Source: Micromonospora sp. NBC_01813 (GTDB taxonomy: Bacteria; Actinomycetota; Actinomycetes; Mycobacteriales; Micromonosporaceae). Taken from it: DNA of 64,000 nt. A model generated the notes under the pieces. That model saw nothing but the letters and a program-made list of their open reading frames with translations, had not been told where the DNA came from and made no database searches. The stretch is taken from contig NZ_CP109067.1 of the NCBI RefSeq assembly GCF_035917335.1, forward strand, positions 2,913,001 through 2,977,000, given 5' to 3'. The translations under genes and the position numbers were made by a program. Shown here in pieces: positions 44,478 through 53,293 of this stretch. Numbering within the stretch: position 1 is the stretch's first letter; every line of letters begins with the position of its first letter.

Positions 44478-44576
44478 GGCCGGCGGCCTACCGGCCTCAT
44501 CTCCACCCAGGGCCGGCGGCCTACCGGCCTCATCTCCAACCGGGGCCGGCGGCCCGGCGGCCTCATCCCGACAGGG
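44478..44576. repeat. 33-bp tandem repeat, three copies, between the M16 peptidase and dapB genes
   Basis: Units start at 44478, 44511 and 44544. The first two differ at two of 33 positions; the third has about nine changes and contains the stop codon of the M16 peptidase gene (44563-44565). Each unit has a GGCCGG...CCGGCC-like dyad that can form a stem in RNA. The units look like duplications of the 3' end of the peptidase gene. Because 33 is a multiple of three, both strands stay open. Confidence 0.85.
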
Positions 44577-45909
44577 ACGCGGACTCCACCGGGCCGATCA
44601 CGGCGAGCGACATCGGCCGGGTGAGCAGCTCGGCGGCGACCGCGCCGACCTGTTCGACGGTCACCTCGGCGACCTGGGCGAGCAGCTGTTCCACCGGCAG
44701 CTGTTCGCCGTAGAGCAGCTCGCCCTTTGCCAGTCGACCCATCCGGGATCCGGTGTCCTCCAGGCCCAGAACGTAGCCGCCACGGCTCATGCCCTTGCCC
44801 CGGGCCAGCTCGTCCGGGCTGACGCCGTACTCGGCGACCGCCGCCAACTCGGCGCGGACCAACGCCAGCACCTCGTCGACCTTGCTCGGCGCGCAGCCGG
44901 CGTACACGGCGAACGTGCCGCCGTCGGCGTACTGGCTGGCGTAGGAGTAGACCGAGTACGCCAGCCCGCGGCGCTCCCGGATCTCCTGGAACAGCCGGCT
45001 GGACATCCCGCCGCCGAGGACGTTGTTGAGCACCCCGAGTGCGAACCGCCGGTCGTCGCCGCGGGCGATTCCGGCCCCGCCGAGCACCAGGTGGGCCTGT
45101 TCGGTCTCCTTGTGCCGCAGGATCACCCGGGGTGGCCGGGCACGTACCGCCGGGGTGGCCGGACGCGGCGGCTCCGGAGCGCCGGGATTCTCCGGGTCCA
45201 GCGGGCTGCCCCGCAGCGCGGCCCGCACCTGGCGGACCACCGTACGGTGATCCAGGTTCCCGGCGGCGGCGATGACCATGGCGCCCGGGGTGTAGCGACG
45301 CCGGTAGAAGTCGTTGATCTGCCGGCGGGTCAACGCCGAGATGGTCGCTTCCGTGCCGGAGATCAACCGACCGAGCGGATGCGGTCCGAAGACCGCTTCG
45401 GCGTGCAGGTCGTGGACCTCGTCGTCGGGCTCGTCGTCGTGCATGGCGATCTCTTCGAGGATCACGCCACGTTCGGTCTCCACGTCGACCGGATCGATCA
45501 CCGAGTTGGCGACCAGGTCACAGACGACGTCGATGGCCAGCGGCAGGTCCTCGTCGAGCACCCGGGCGTAGTAGCAGGTGTATTCCTTCGCGGTGAAGGC
45601 GTTGGTCTCGCCGCCGACCGCTTCGATCGCCGCCGAGATCTCCCAGGCGGTACGCCGCTGGGTGCCCTTGAACAGCAGATGCTCCAGGAAGTGCGACGCC
45701 CCGGAACGCGCAGGTGTCTCGTCGCGGGAGCCGACGCCGACCCACACGCCGAACGAGACGCTGCGCATCGCCGGGATCGCTTCGGTGATCACCCGCAGCC
45801 CGTTGGGCAGCACGGTACGGCGTACCGTGCCGCCCAACGGGTCGGCGGTGAGTGTCCGGGTGACCGGCCGGGACCTGCCCCGGCCGGTGACCGGTTCGGT
45901 CCAGGCCAT
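44563..45909 (-). CDS. M16-family zinc metallopeptidase (PepR/pitrilysin-like)
   Basis: A 448-residue peptidase with the inverted zinc motif H73-F-L-E76-H77 ('SGASHFLEHLLFKG') and the distal glutamate near 'VETERGVILEEIAMHDDEPD'. It comprises two homologous half-domains, as in processing-peptidase-like enzymes. It follows pnp by 11 nt with no strong ribosome site, so it is likely translated from the pnp message. This pnp-M16 pairing is standard in actinobacteria; the substrate is not established. Confidence 0.93.
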   Translation of the reverse strand: MAWTEPVTGRGRSRPVTRTLTADPLGGTVRRTVLPNGLRVITEAIPAMRSVSFGVWVGVGSRDETPARSGASHFLEHLLFKGTQRRTAWEISAAIEAVGGETNAFTAKEYTCYYARVLDEDLPLAIDVVCDLVANSVIDPVDVETERGVILEEIAMHDDEPDDEVHDLHAEAVFGPHPLGRLISGTEATISALTRRQINDFYRRRYTPGAMVIAAAGNLDHRTVVRQVRAALRGSPLDPENPGAPEPPRPATPAVRARPPRVILRHKETEQAHLVLGGAGIARGDDRRFALGVLNNVLGGGMSSRLFQEIRERRGLAYSVYSYASQYADGGTFAVYAGCAPSKVDEVLALVRAELAAVAEYGVSPDELARGKGMSRGGYVLGLEDTGSRMGRLAKGELLYGEQLPVEQLLAQVAEVTVEQVGAVAAELLTRPMSLAVIGPVESASLSG

Positions 45910-45920
45910 GTCGGCCGGCG

Positions 45921-48272
45921 TCAGCTGTGCCGGTTGCGGCGTCGGCGCTGCTCGCCGCCGTCACCGTCGCCCCGGCTGGGGCCACGGTCGCCCTGCTCCC
46001 GGTCGCCGCGGTCGCGCGGCCCCCGGTCGCCACGGTCCCGGCCACCGGGCCGGTCGCCGCCGTCGGCGCCTTCCGCCGCCGGCGCCTCCGCGCCTTCGGG
46101 ACGGACCTTGTCCAGGTAGATCTTGCCCCGGGCGTCGATGTCCGCGATGGACACCTCGACCTTGTCGCCGACGTTGAGGTGGTCCTCCACCCGCTCGACC
46201 CGCTTGCCGTCGCCCACCTTGGAGATGTGCAGCAGGCCGTCGCGGCCGGGCAGCAGCGAGATGAACGCGCCGAACGCGGCGGTCTTGACCACCGTGCCGA
46301 GGAACTTGTCGCCGAGCTTCGGCAGGGTCGGGTTGGCGATCGCGTTGATCCGCTCGACGGCGGCCTCGGCCGCCGGCCCGTTGGTGGCACCGACGTAGAT
46401 GGTGCCGTCGTCCTCGATGGAGATGTCCGCGCCGGTCTCGTCCTGGATGGCGTTGATGGTCTGGCCCTTCGGCCCGATCACCATGCCGATCTTGTCGACC
46501 GGGATCTTCACCGTGGTGACCCGAGGGGCGTGCTCGCTCATCGCGGCCGGTCCCTCGATGGCCTGGCGCATGACCTCCAGGATGGTCAGCCGGGCCTCAC
46601 GGGCCTGCTGCAGGGCGCCGACCAGCACGTCGGACGGGATGCCGTCGAGCTTGGTGTCCAGCTGCAGCGCGGTGATGAACTCCGGCGTGCCGGCGACCTT
46701 GAAGTCCATGTCGCCGAAGGCGTCCTCGGCACCGAGGATGTCGGTCAGCGTCACGTAGCGGGTCTGCCCGTCGACCTCGTCGGAGATCAGGCCCATCGCG
46801 ATCCCGGCGACCGGAGCCTTCAGCGGCACACCGGCGGAGAGCAGCGCCAGGGTGGAGGCGCAGACCGAGCCCATGCTCGTCGAGCCGTTGGAGCCGAGCG
46901 CCTCGGAGACCTGGCGGATCGCGTACGGGAACTCCTCACGCGACGGCAGCACCGGCACCAGGGCCCGCTCGGCGAGCGCGCCGTGGCCGATCTCGCGCCG
47001 CTTCGGCGACCCGACCCGGCCGGTCTCACCGGTGGAGTACGGCGGGAAGTTGTAGTTGTGCATGTACCGCTTGGACTTCTCCGGCGACAGGGTGTCCAGC
47101 GTCTGCTCCAGCCGGAGCATGTTCAGCGTGCTGACGCCGAGGATCTGCGTCTCGCCGCGCTCGAACAGCGCCGAACCGTGCACCCGGGGCAGCACCCCGA
47201 TCTCGGCGGTGAGCGGACGGATGTCGCGCGGTCCGCGACCGTCGATCCGCACCTGGTCGCGCAGGACGCGGGCCCGTACCTCGGACTTGGTCAGCGACCG
47301 GAACGCGGCGCCGACCTCCTTCTCGCGGCCTTCGAAGCGCTCGGCGAGCCCGCCGACGACCTTCTCCTTGATCCGGTCGAGGGCGTCCTCACGCTCCGCC
47401 TTGGAGGCGATCTTCAGCGCTTCGGCGATCTCGTCGCTACCGGCGGCGGCGACCGCGTCGTACACGTCGTCGCCGTAGTCCAGGAAGACCGGGAAGTCGG
47501 CGATCGGCTTCGCGGCCACGTCGGCCAGCTCGCTCTGCGCCCGGCACAGTTCCCGGATGGCGGGCTTGGCCGCCTCCAGTCCACTGGCCACGACGTCCTC
47601 GGTGGGCGCGGTGGCCCCGCCGGCGATCAGCCCGACCGCGTGCGGGGTGGCTTCGGCCTCGACCATCATGATCGCGACGTCACCGTCGGGCAGGGCCCGA
47701 CCGGCGACGACCATGTCGAAGGTGGCGCGGGCCAGCTCCTCCAGGGTCGGGAAGGCCACCCACTGGCCCTCGACGTGGGCGATCCGGGTCGCCCCGATCG
47801 GCCCGGAGAACGGCAGGCCGGAGAGCTTGGTGGACATCGACGCCGCGTTGATCGCGATCACGTCGTACGGGTGCGCCGGGTCCAGCGCCAGGATGGTGGC
47901 GACCACCTGGACCTCGTTGCGCAGGCCCTTGGCGAAGGTCGGGCGCAGCGGCCGGTCGGTCAGCCGGCAGGTGAGGATCGCTTCCTCGCTGGGCCGGCCC
48001 TCACGGCGGAAGAACGAGCCGGGGATCCGGCCCGCGGCGTACATCCGCTCCTCGACGTCGACGGTGAGCGGGAAGAAGTCGAGGTGCTCACGGGGCTGCT
48101 TGCTCGCCGTGGTCGCGGAGAGCACCACGGTGTCGCCCAGCTGGGCGATCACCGAACCGGCGGCCTGACGGGCCAGCCGACCAGCGGAGAAGGTGATCTC
48201 ACGGGTACCGAAGGCCCCGTTGTCGATCACTGCGGTACTGCGTTGGGTGCCGAGAGTGTTCTGCTCGGTCAT
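45921..48272 (-). CDS. pnp: Polyribonucleotide nucleotidyltransferase (PNPase)
   Basis: A 783-residue phosphorolytic 3'-5' exoribonuclease that also synthesises heteropolymeric RNA tails and, in actinobacteria, may make ppGpp. Two RNase PH domains flank a helical domain. A KH domain follows ('[20 protein letters not shown]'), then S1 ('[20 protein letters not shown]'). The C-terminal 50 residues are an Arg/Gly/Asp repeat tail, longer than in E. coli. It lies downstream of rpsO with a strong hairpin between them. Confidence 0.95.
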   Translation of the reverse strand: MTEQNTLGTQRSTAVIDNGAFGTREITFSAGRLARQAAGSVIAQLGDTVVLSATTASKQPREHLDFFPLTVDVEERMYAAGRIPGSFFRREGRPSEEAILTCRLTDRPLRPTFAKGLRNEVQVVATILALDPAHPYDVIAINAASMSTKLSGLPFSGPIGATRIAHVEGQWVAFPTLEELARATFDMVVAGRALPDGDVAIMMVEAEATPHAVGLIAGGATAPTEDVVASGLEAAKPAIRELCRAQSELADVAAKPIADFPVFLDYGDDVYDAVAAAGSDEIAEALKIASKAEREDALDRIKEKVVGGLAERFEGREKEVGAAFRSLTKSEVRARVLRDQVRIDGRGPRDIRPLTAEIGVLPRVHGSALFERGETQILGVSTLNMLRLEQTLDTLSPEKSKRYMHNYNFPPYSTGETGRVGSPKRREIGHGALAERALVPVLPSREEFPYAIRQVSEALGSNGSTSMGSVCASTLALLSAGVPLKAPVAGIAMGLISDEVDGQTRYVTLTDILGAEDAFGDMDFKVAGTPEFITALQLDTKLDGIPSDVLVGALQQAREARLTILEVMRQAIEGPAAMSEHAPRVTTVKIPVDKIGMVIGPKGQTINAIQDETGADISIEDDGTIYVGATNGPAAEAAVERINAIANPTLPKLGDKFLGTVVKTAAFGAFISLLPGRDGLLHISKVGDGKRVERVEDHLNVGDKVEVSIADIDARGKIYLDKVRPEGAEAPAAEGADGGDRPGGRDRGDRGPRDRGDREQGDRGPSRGDGDGGEQRRRRNRHS

Positions 48273-48350
48273 GGGAATGTCGCGCTCCTTTACGCGTCGT
48301 GGGCCACGACCTCGGGGAGCTGCTCAACTGGCCGGTCTTCGATCGAAGCG

Positions 48351-48383
48351 CCCGGGGGAGCCGGCGGTGCCGGCTGGCCCGGG
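48351..48383 (-). promoter_or_regulatory. rpsO-pnp intergenic hairpin (putative RNase III processing site)
   Basis: The arms pair as CCCGGG-GG-AGCCGGC / GCCGGCT-GG-CCCGGG around a GGT loop, i.e. 13 base pairs with one internal loop. It sits between rpsO (stop 48505) and pnp (start 48272). A longer-range pairing, GGGCCACGACC near 48301 with GGTCGTGGTGGCCC near 48427, would enclose it. RNase III cleaves such a hairpin in the rpsO-pnp messages of E. coli and Streptomyces, which autoregulates PNPase. Similar use here is inferred. Confidence 0.65.
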
Positions 48384-48504
48384 GGCCACTACCGAGGACC
48401 GGTACGTTGACCGGCTCCCTTCGACGGGTGGGTCGTGGTGGCCCGGAGTGTCGGGTGGTGGTGCGGCGCGGCGGGGGCAACTGGGCCGCCGCCGCGCCGC
48501 TACG

Positions 48505-48774
48505 TCACCGCCGCAGGCCGAGTCGCTCGATCAGCGACCGGTAGCGGTTGATGTCCATCTTCTGCAGGTAGTTGAGCAGCCGGCGACGCCGGCCGACCAG
48601 CAGCAGCAGACCACGACGGCTGTGGTGGTCGTGCTTGTGCACCTTGAGGTGCCCGGTGAGGTCGGCGATCCGCTTGGTGAGCACCGCGACCTGGACCTCC
48701 GGCGAACCGGTGTCCGCCTCGCCGGTGGCGTAGTCTTCGCGGATCTTGCGCTTGGCTTCCTGATCGAGCGCCAT
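48505..48774 (-). CDS. rpsO: 30S ribosomal protein S15
   Basis: An 89-residue primary 16S rRNA-binding protein with the full S15 pattern '[20 protein letters not shown]' and '[20 protein letters not shown]'. The ATG at 48774 gives the exact family length; GGGAG lies just upstream. It precedes pnp, as in nearly all bacteria. Confidence 0.97.
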   Translation of the reverse strand: MALDQEAKRKIREDYATGEADTGSPEVQVAVLTKRIADLTGHLKVHKHDHHSRRGLLLLVGRRRRLLNYLQKMDINRYRSLIERLGLRR

Positions 48775-48930
48775 GTTCTCCCTGATCTGTGCGGGCTGTC
48801 CCTCGCCTCGCACCCGCGGCGTCGTGCAGGCACGCGAGACGAACCGTCGGTGTTCCGACGTCGGGTTCAGGCTACCAGCAGGTCGCCGGCGGGGTTCGCA
48901 AGGCCACGGTGCGTCGTTGGCGCACCGGTC

Positions 48931-49893
48931 TCAGGCGCCGAGAACCGTCCGTACCTGGGCGACGTCTTCGTTCATCTGGGCGACCAACGGGTCGACGCCC
49001 TCGTACCGGCGGGTCTCCCGCAGCCGGGCGACGAAGTCGATCGCCACCTGCTCGCCGTAGATGTCCCGGTCGAAGTCGAGGATGAAGGCCTCGACCCGGC
49101 GGTCCCGGCCGGCGAACGTCGGGTTGGTCCCGATGGAGGCGGCGGCCGGCAGCCCCGGCCCTCCCCCGCTGAGGCCGTCCGGGCGGACCGGGCCGTCGGA
49201 GCGGACCAGCCGGGCCGCGTAGATGCCGTCGGCCGGCACCGCCACGTGCCGCGCGGTGAGCAGGTTCGCGGTGGGGAAGCCGATCTCGCGGCCCCGGCGG
49301 TCACCGCGGACCACCACTCCTTCGAGGCGGTGCGGGCGGCCGAGCGCGGCGGCGGCGGCCGTGACGTCGCCCGCGTCGATACAGGCCCGGATGTACGTCG
49401 AGGAGAAGACCGTCCCGCTGTCGGCCACCAGCTCGGCACCCTCGACGGCGAACCCGAAGGTCCGGCCGAGCCGCTCGAGCAGCGCCACGTCACCGGTGGC
49501 CCGGTGGCCGAACCGGAAGTTCTCCCCCACCACGACTACTGCGGCGTGCAGGTGCTGCACCAGCAGGTCGTGGGCGAACTGCTCGGCGGTCAGCCGGGAG
49601 AACTCCATCGTGAACGGCAGTACGCAGAGCACGTCGACGCCGAGGGACTCGATCAGTTCGGCCTTGCGGGCCGGGCCGGTGAGCACCGCGGGGTGGCTGC
49701 CGGGCCGGACCACCTCGGCCGGGTGCGGGTCGAAGGTCACCACCACCGACTGGATCCCCAGATCACGGGCGCGTTTGACCGCATGGCCGATGATCGCCTG
49801 GTGCCCCCGGTGGATGCCGTCGAACACGCCGATGGTGACCACCGCGCGGCCCCAGCCGCCACCGGCCGCCTCGACTCCCCGCCACCGCTGCAT
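48931..49893 (-). CDS. ribF: Bifunctional riboflavin kinase / FAD synthetase
   Basis: A 320-residue enzyme making FMN and then FAD from riboflavin. The N-terminal nucleotidyltransferase has 'GVFDGIHRGHQAII' (HxGH variant) and 'STYIR'. The C-terminal kinase has 'GREIGFPTANL' and ends in the typical helix. GGGAGG 4 nt before the ATG at 49893 sets the start. It lies between truB (59 bp upstream) and rpsO. No FMN riboswitch is visible ahead of it. Confidence 0.94.
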   Translation of the reverse strand: MQRWRGVEAAGGGWGRAVVTIGVFDGIHRGHQAIIGHAVKRARDLGIQSVVVTFDPHPAEVVRPGSHPAVLTGPARKAELIESLGVDVLCVLPFTMEFSRLTAEQFAHDLLVQHLHAAVVVVGENFRFGHRATGDVALLERLGRTFGFAVEGAELVADSGTVFSSTYIRACIDAGDVTAAAAALGRPHRLEGVVVRGDRRGREIGFPTANLLTARHVAVPADGIYAARLVRSDGPVRPDGLSGGGPGLPAAASIGTNPTFAGRDRRVEAFILDFDRDIYGEQVAIDFVARLRETRRYEGVDPLVAQMNEDVAQVRTVLGA

Positions 49894-49952
49894 GATGCCT
49901 CCCGCCTGTGCCGCCAAGGTTCCCGGCCGAGTGACCGACCGGGTCGATGCTG

Positions 49953-50837
49953 TCACGCCGGGGCGAGCACGATCTCCGCCCGGGCCCGGCCGTCACGTTC
50001 ACAGACCACCGCCAGCAGTTCGCCGTCCGGGGCGAACACCGCGTACGGGCCGGGTTGGCCGACCGCGCTGATCGGCCCGCCGTGACCGAGCACCCGGGCC
50101 TCGTCGGCGTCGACCTCCCGTCGGGCCAGGAACCGTCCGGCGGCGACCGCCATCGGTAGTTGCACCACGTCCGGCGCCTGCTGCTCCAGCTCGGCCAGGG
50201 TGGCGGCCTCGGCGAGGGTGAAGTCGCCGACGGCGGTGCGGCGCAGTGCGGTCAGGTGCCCGCCGACGCCGAGCGCGGCCCCCAGGTCGCGGGCGATCGC
50301 CCGGATGTAGGTGCCGGACGAGCAGTCGACCTGCACCTCGATGTCGAGGCCGCCGTCGACCGGCGGGTGGATCGCAACGGGTTCCAGGCGGGAGATCGTC
50401 ACCCGGCGGGCGGGCAGCGCCACGTCCTCACCGGCCCGGACCCGTTTGTACGCCCGCTGTCCGTTGATCTTGATGGCGCTGACCGCGCTCGGGACCTGAT
50501 CGATCTCGCCGGTGAGCGCCGCCAGCCCCGCCCGGATCTGCTCCGAAGCGATGTCGGTGGCCGGGGTACGGGCGGTCACCTCGCCCTCGGCGTCGTCGGT
50601 CACCGTCGACACGCCGAGCCGGATGGTCGCGGTGTAGCTCTTGCGCGCGCCGATGACGTAGGTAAGCAGCCGGGTGGCCCGGTTCACCGCGACCACCAGC
50701 ACGCCGGTCGCCATCGGATCCAGGGTGCCGCCATGGCCGACCCGGCGGGTGCGGGCCAGGCGGCGGAGCCGGGCGACGACGTCGTGCGAGGTCATCCCGG
50801 CCGGCTTGTCGACCACGATCAGTCCGTGCGTACTCAC
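49953..50837 (-). CDS. truB: tRNA pseudouridine(55) synthase TruB
   Basis: A 294-residue enzyme that makes pseudouridine 55 in the T-loop of tRNAs. It starts STHGLIVVDKPAGMTSHDVV and carries the catalytic aspartate in 'GHGGTLDPMATGVLVV', plus 'KSYTATIRLG' and 'CSSGTYIRAIARDLG'. The C-terminal part matches the actinobacterial PUA-like domain. The GTG at 50837 was chosen to give the conserved N-terminus; upstream in-frame sequence belongs to the MATE gene on another frame. Ribosome site is weak. Confidence 0.94.
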   Translation of the reverse strand: MSTHGLIVVDKPAGMTSHDVVARLRRLARTRRVGHGGTLDPMATGVLVVAVNRATRLLTYVIGARKSYTATIRLGVSTVTDDAEGEVTARTPATDIASEQIRAGLAALTGEIDQVPSAVSAIKINGQRAYKRVRAGEDVALPARRVTISRLEPVAIHPPVDGGLDIEVQVDCSSGTYIRAIARDLGAALGVGGHLTALRRTAVGDFTLAEAATLAELEQQAPDVVQLPMAVAAGRFLARREVDADEARVLGHGGPISAVGQPGPYAVFAPDGELLAVVCERDGRARAEIVLAPA

Positions 50838-50875
50838 GACTGCCAAGACTGCCAGATCCCGATGTCGCGCGACGA

Positions 50876-52222
50876 TCAGGCCCGGCCCACCGGCATGCCG
50901 AGCACCGCCCAGCGTGGTGAGCGCAGCCGAAGGGTCAGCCCGACCAGCCGGATCAGCATGAACAACCCCAGCCCGGCCCAGACACCGGCGAGGCCGAGAT
51001 CGAGGGCGTAGCCGACCCAGATCGCCGGCAGGAAGCCGCCGAAGGCCGCGCCGAGGGTCAGGTTGCGCAGGTAACGCAGGTCCCCGGCGCCGATGAAGAC
51101 ACCGTCGAGGGCGAAGACCACCCCGGCCACCGGCTGCATCGCGATGAACCACGGCCAGACGATCCTGGCTTGGGCGTGCACCGCGGGGTCGGGGCTGAAC
51201 CAGGCGGGGATCACCGGGGCTCCGGCGGTGAACAGCGCGGCGAAGGCCACGCCGGCCAGCGCACCGAGCAGCACGAGTCGTCGGGCCAACGCCCGGGCAC
51301 CCGCCGCGTCACCGGCGCCGAGCGCGGCCCCGACCAGGGACTGACCGGCGATCGCGAGGGCGTCCAGCGCCAGCGCGGTGAAGAACCACAGCTGGATGGC
51401 GATCTGGTGCCCGGCCACCTGGACAGTGCCGTACCGGGCGGCCACCGCGGTGGCGGACAGGAAGCTGGCCTGGAAGGCGGCCCCCCGGATCAACAGGTCC
51501 CGGCCAACCACGAGGTGCGCGACGATCAGCTCCGGCCGGGGTCGCAACGGCACCCCGGCGCGCGCCAGCGCGATCACGAACAGCAGCCCGCCCAGGGTCT
51601 GCGCGACGACGTTCGCCACCGCCGAGCCGGCCAGGCCGAGGCCGGCCGGATAGACCAGGATCGGACAGAGTACGGCGGAGATCGCGTTGGCCGTCAGGAC
51701 GTACCGGACCGGGCGGCGAGTTTCCTGGACCCCGCGCATCCAGCCGTTGCCCGCGGCAGCGAGCAGCAGCCCGGGCGCACCCCAGACGGCGATCCGCAGC
51801 CAGTCGCCGGCGGCCTGCGCCACCGGGTTGTCCGCGCCGGCGAGTCCGGCGGCGATCGGGGCGGCGAGAACCTGCCCGACGACGGCGAGCAGCACGCCCG
51901 CCACCAAGGCGAGCCAGGACGCCTGGACGCCTTCGGCGATCGCCGCACGACGATCGCCCGCGCCGAACCGGCGTGCGGCTCGGCCGGTGGTGCCGTAGGC
52001 CGCGACGATGCCGAGCCAGGCCGCGACCGACATCACGGTGCCGCCGATGGCGACCGCCGCCAGGGAGACCGCTCCGAGCCGGCCGACGACCGCGGTGTCG
52101 ACGAGGACATACAGCGGCTCGGCCGCCAGCACCACCAGCGCCGGCAGCGCGAGTTGGGCGATTCGCCGCGTCGGCACCGGGGTCGGGGAGGTGCGCGAAG
52201 CGCTCTCAGCTTCCATCGACAC
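50876..52222 (-). CDS. MATE-family (DinF-like) efflux transporter
   Basis: A 448-residue, 12-helix multidrug and toxic-compound exporter of the DinF subgroup, with 'LALPALVVLAAEPLYVLVDT' at the first helix and 'AGHQIAIQLWFFTALALDAL' in the second half, mirroring the two-fold repeat. Likely driven by Na+ or H+. The GTG at 52222 or an ATG two codons later starts it. It lies between a small ORF and truB on the same strand and may share their transcript. Substrate unknown. Confidence 0.92.
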   Translation of the reverse strand: MSMEAESASRTSPTPVPTRRIAQLALPALVVLAAEPLYVLVDTAVVGRLGAVSLAAVAIGGTVMSVAAWLGIVAAYGTTGRAARRFGAGDRRAAIAEGVQASWLALVAGVLLAVVGQVLAAPIAAGLAGADNPVAQAAGDWLRIAVWGAPGLLLAAAGNGWMRGVQETRRPVRYVLTANAISAVLCPILVYPAGLGLAGSAVANVVAQTLGGLLFVIALARAGVPLRPRPELIVAHLVVGRDLLIRGAAFQASFLSATAVAARYGTVQVAGHQIAIQLWFFTALALDALAIAGQSLVGAALGAGDAAGARALARRLVLLGALAGVAFAALFTAGAPVIPAWFSPDPAVHAQARIVWPWFIAMQPVAGVVFALDGVFIGAGDLRYLRNLTLGAAFGGFLPAIWVGYALDLGLAGVWAGLGLFMLIRLVGLTLRLRSPRWAVLGMPVGRA

Positions 52223-52331
52223 GAAGCGTCCCAGGCGATGAGTAAGGAGCGCTATCGCCTACGTCACTTACCCCGGATCAGTTCGCGGCGACCGCCCCCG
52301 GCCAAGCGGGACCAGCGCCGGACCGGGTTTC

Positions 52332-52418
52332 CTACTGGCGGGTGTCCATCGACATCTGCAGAGCCCGTCGGGCCTGTTCGCGGGCGTCGTCGGTCTCGGG
52401 CTTGGGCTTGCTGGGCAT
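52332..52418 (-). CDS. Possible 28-aa protein
   Basis: The frame encodes MPSKPKPETDDAREQARRAL followed by eight more residues (ending DTRQ), a charged, helix-prone peptide. A GAAGG lies about 10 nt upstream of the ATG. It stands between two operon members on the same strand. Its composition looks like a real small protein rather than a random frame, but no family was recognised and it could be noncoding. Confidence 0.35.
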   Translation of the reverse strand: MPSKPKPETDDAREQARRALQMSMDTRQ

Positions 52419-52593
52419 GGCGACACGACCTTCACACGGAGTTGAGGCACTGGGTGCCGCAGGCGGCACGACCGGGATCGCCGGGGGCCGCGACTGAGCG
52501 GACTGCGGGGCAGGCAAATGTGGCCCGCACCACAAACCAAGTTATCGTTCAGGTCCATATTCTGCGCACCGTTCCCACCATGCGAGAAGGCCG

Positions 52594-52812
52594 TCACCTG
52601 GCGAAGAAGTGCCACCCCACCCACCACCAGAAACCCAGGACACCGATCCGCCCGACCGGGACCTTGCCCACCTCGTACTGCATGACGTAGGCGCAGACGT
52701 CGCCGAAGCTCGGGATACGGGAGCCGGGCCGGCGGGCGAGCACCTCCAACACGCCGAACGCGACGAAGGCGGCCGCGAAACCGGCGATCACCACGATCCG
52801 GGTGGCGCTCAT
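52594..52812 (-). CDS. Small membrane protein (DUF6186-like)
   Basis: A 72-residue protein with an N-terminal hydrophobic helix (about 5-25), a short loop 'RRPGSRIPSFGDVCAYVMQY' and a C-terminal aromatic helix ('VLGFWWWVGWHFFAR'). The sequence fits small actinobacterial proteins annotated as DUF6186, recalled without a search. Its ATG overlaps the stop of the upstream membrane protein (ATGA). Function unknown. Confidence 0.65.
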   Translation of the reverse strand: MSATRIVVIAGFAAAFVAFGVLEVLARRPGSRIPSFGDVCAYVMQYEVGKVPVGRIGVLGFWWWVGWHFFAR

Positions 52813-53216
52813 CGACGGACCAACGCCCAGAAGGCGGCCAGCCAGGCGAAGTACGCCGCAGCGCGAGCCAGCGGCCCGTCCAGCACCGGATCCGCCAACT
52901 TCGAGAAGGTGGGGAAGTCCTCGGTCGAGCCCAACGCGTAGGTGGCTCCCTCGAAGACCGTGAACACCGCGACCGGCAGCACCCACCAGACCGCACCGTC
53001 ACCGAGCCGAGGTGGTGCGGCCCGCCGAGGCATCCGGTGCGACAGACCGAGCCAGATCAGCGCGCCGCCGGTGCCGATGGAGTAGATGTTCGCCGCCGTC
53101 GAGAACGACGGCAGCTGCCCGCCGACCAGCGCGAGCACCACGATCACCGGCATCGACACCACCGGCCGGTCCCAGGCCCGCGGGACGTCTGCGGCAAGCT
53201 CAGACGACTGTTCCAT
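52809..53216 (-). CDS. Four-helix membrane protein of unknown function
   Basis: A 135-residue protein beginning MEQSSELAAD with four predicted helices. It is coupled by a 4-nt overlap to the small membrane protein that follows, suggesting the two work as a complex. It starts 77 bp after nrnA on the same strand. No catalytic motif was recognised. Confidence 0.7.
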   Translation of the reverse strand: MEQSSELAADVPRAWDRPVVSMPVIVVLALVGGQLPSFSTAANIYSIGTGGALIWLGLSHRMPRRAAPPRLGDGAVWWVLPVAVFTVFEGATYALGSTEDFPTFSKLADPVLDGPLARAAAYFAWLAAFWALVRR

Positions 53217-53293
53217 TATCCGATTGTCCCCGCCAGGTGACAGCGAGTGAAGCGCGCCGAGCCAGCGGCCCGGTCGGATCTGCGTCGTCCGGC

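Noticed and set aside
45927-48410. 827-codon plus-strand frame opposite pnp
   Set aside because: It is the complement of a conserved pnp coding sequence; its composition (many Gly, Arg, Asp, Val) is the usual antisense artefact of GC-rich codon bias.
49893-49952. FMN riboswitch ahead of ribF
   Set aside because: Only 59 bp separate truB and ribF, too short for the aptamer, and none of its conserved helices is visible.
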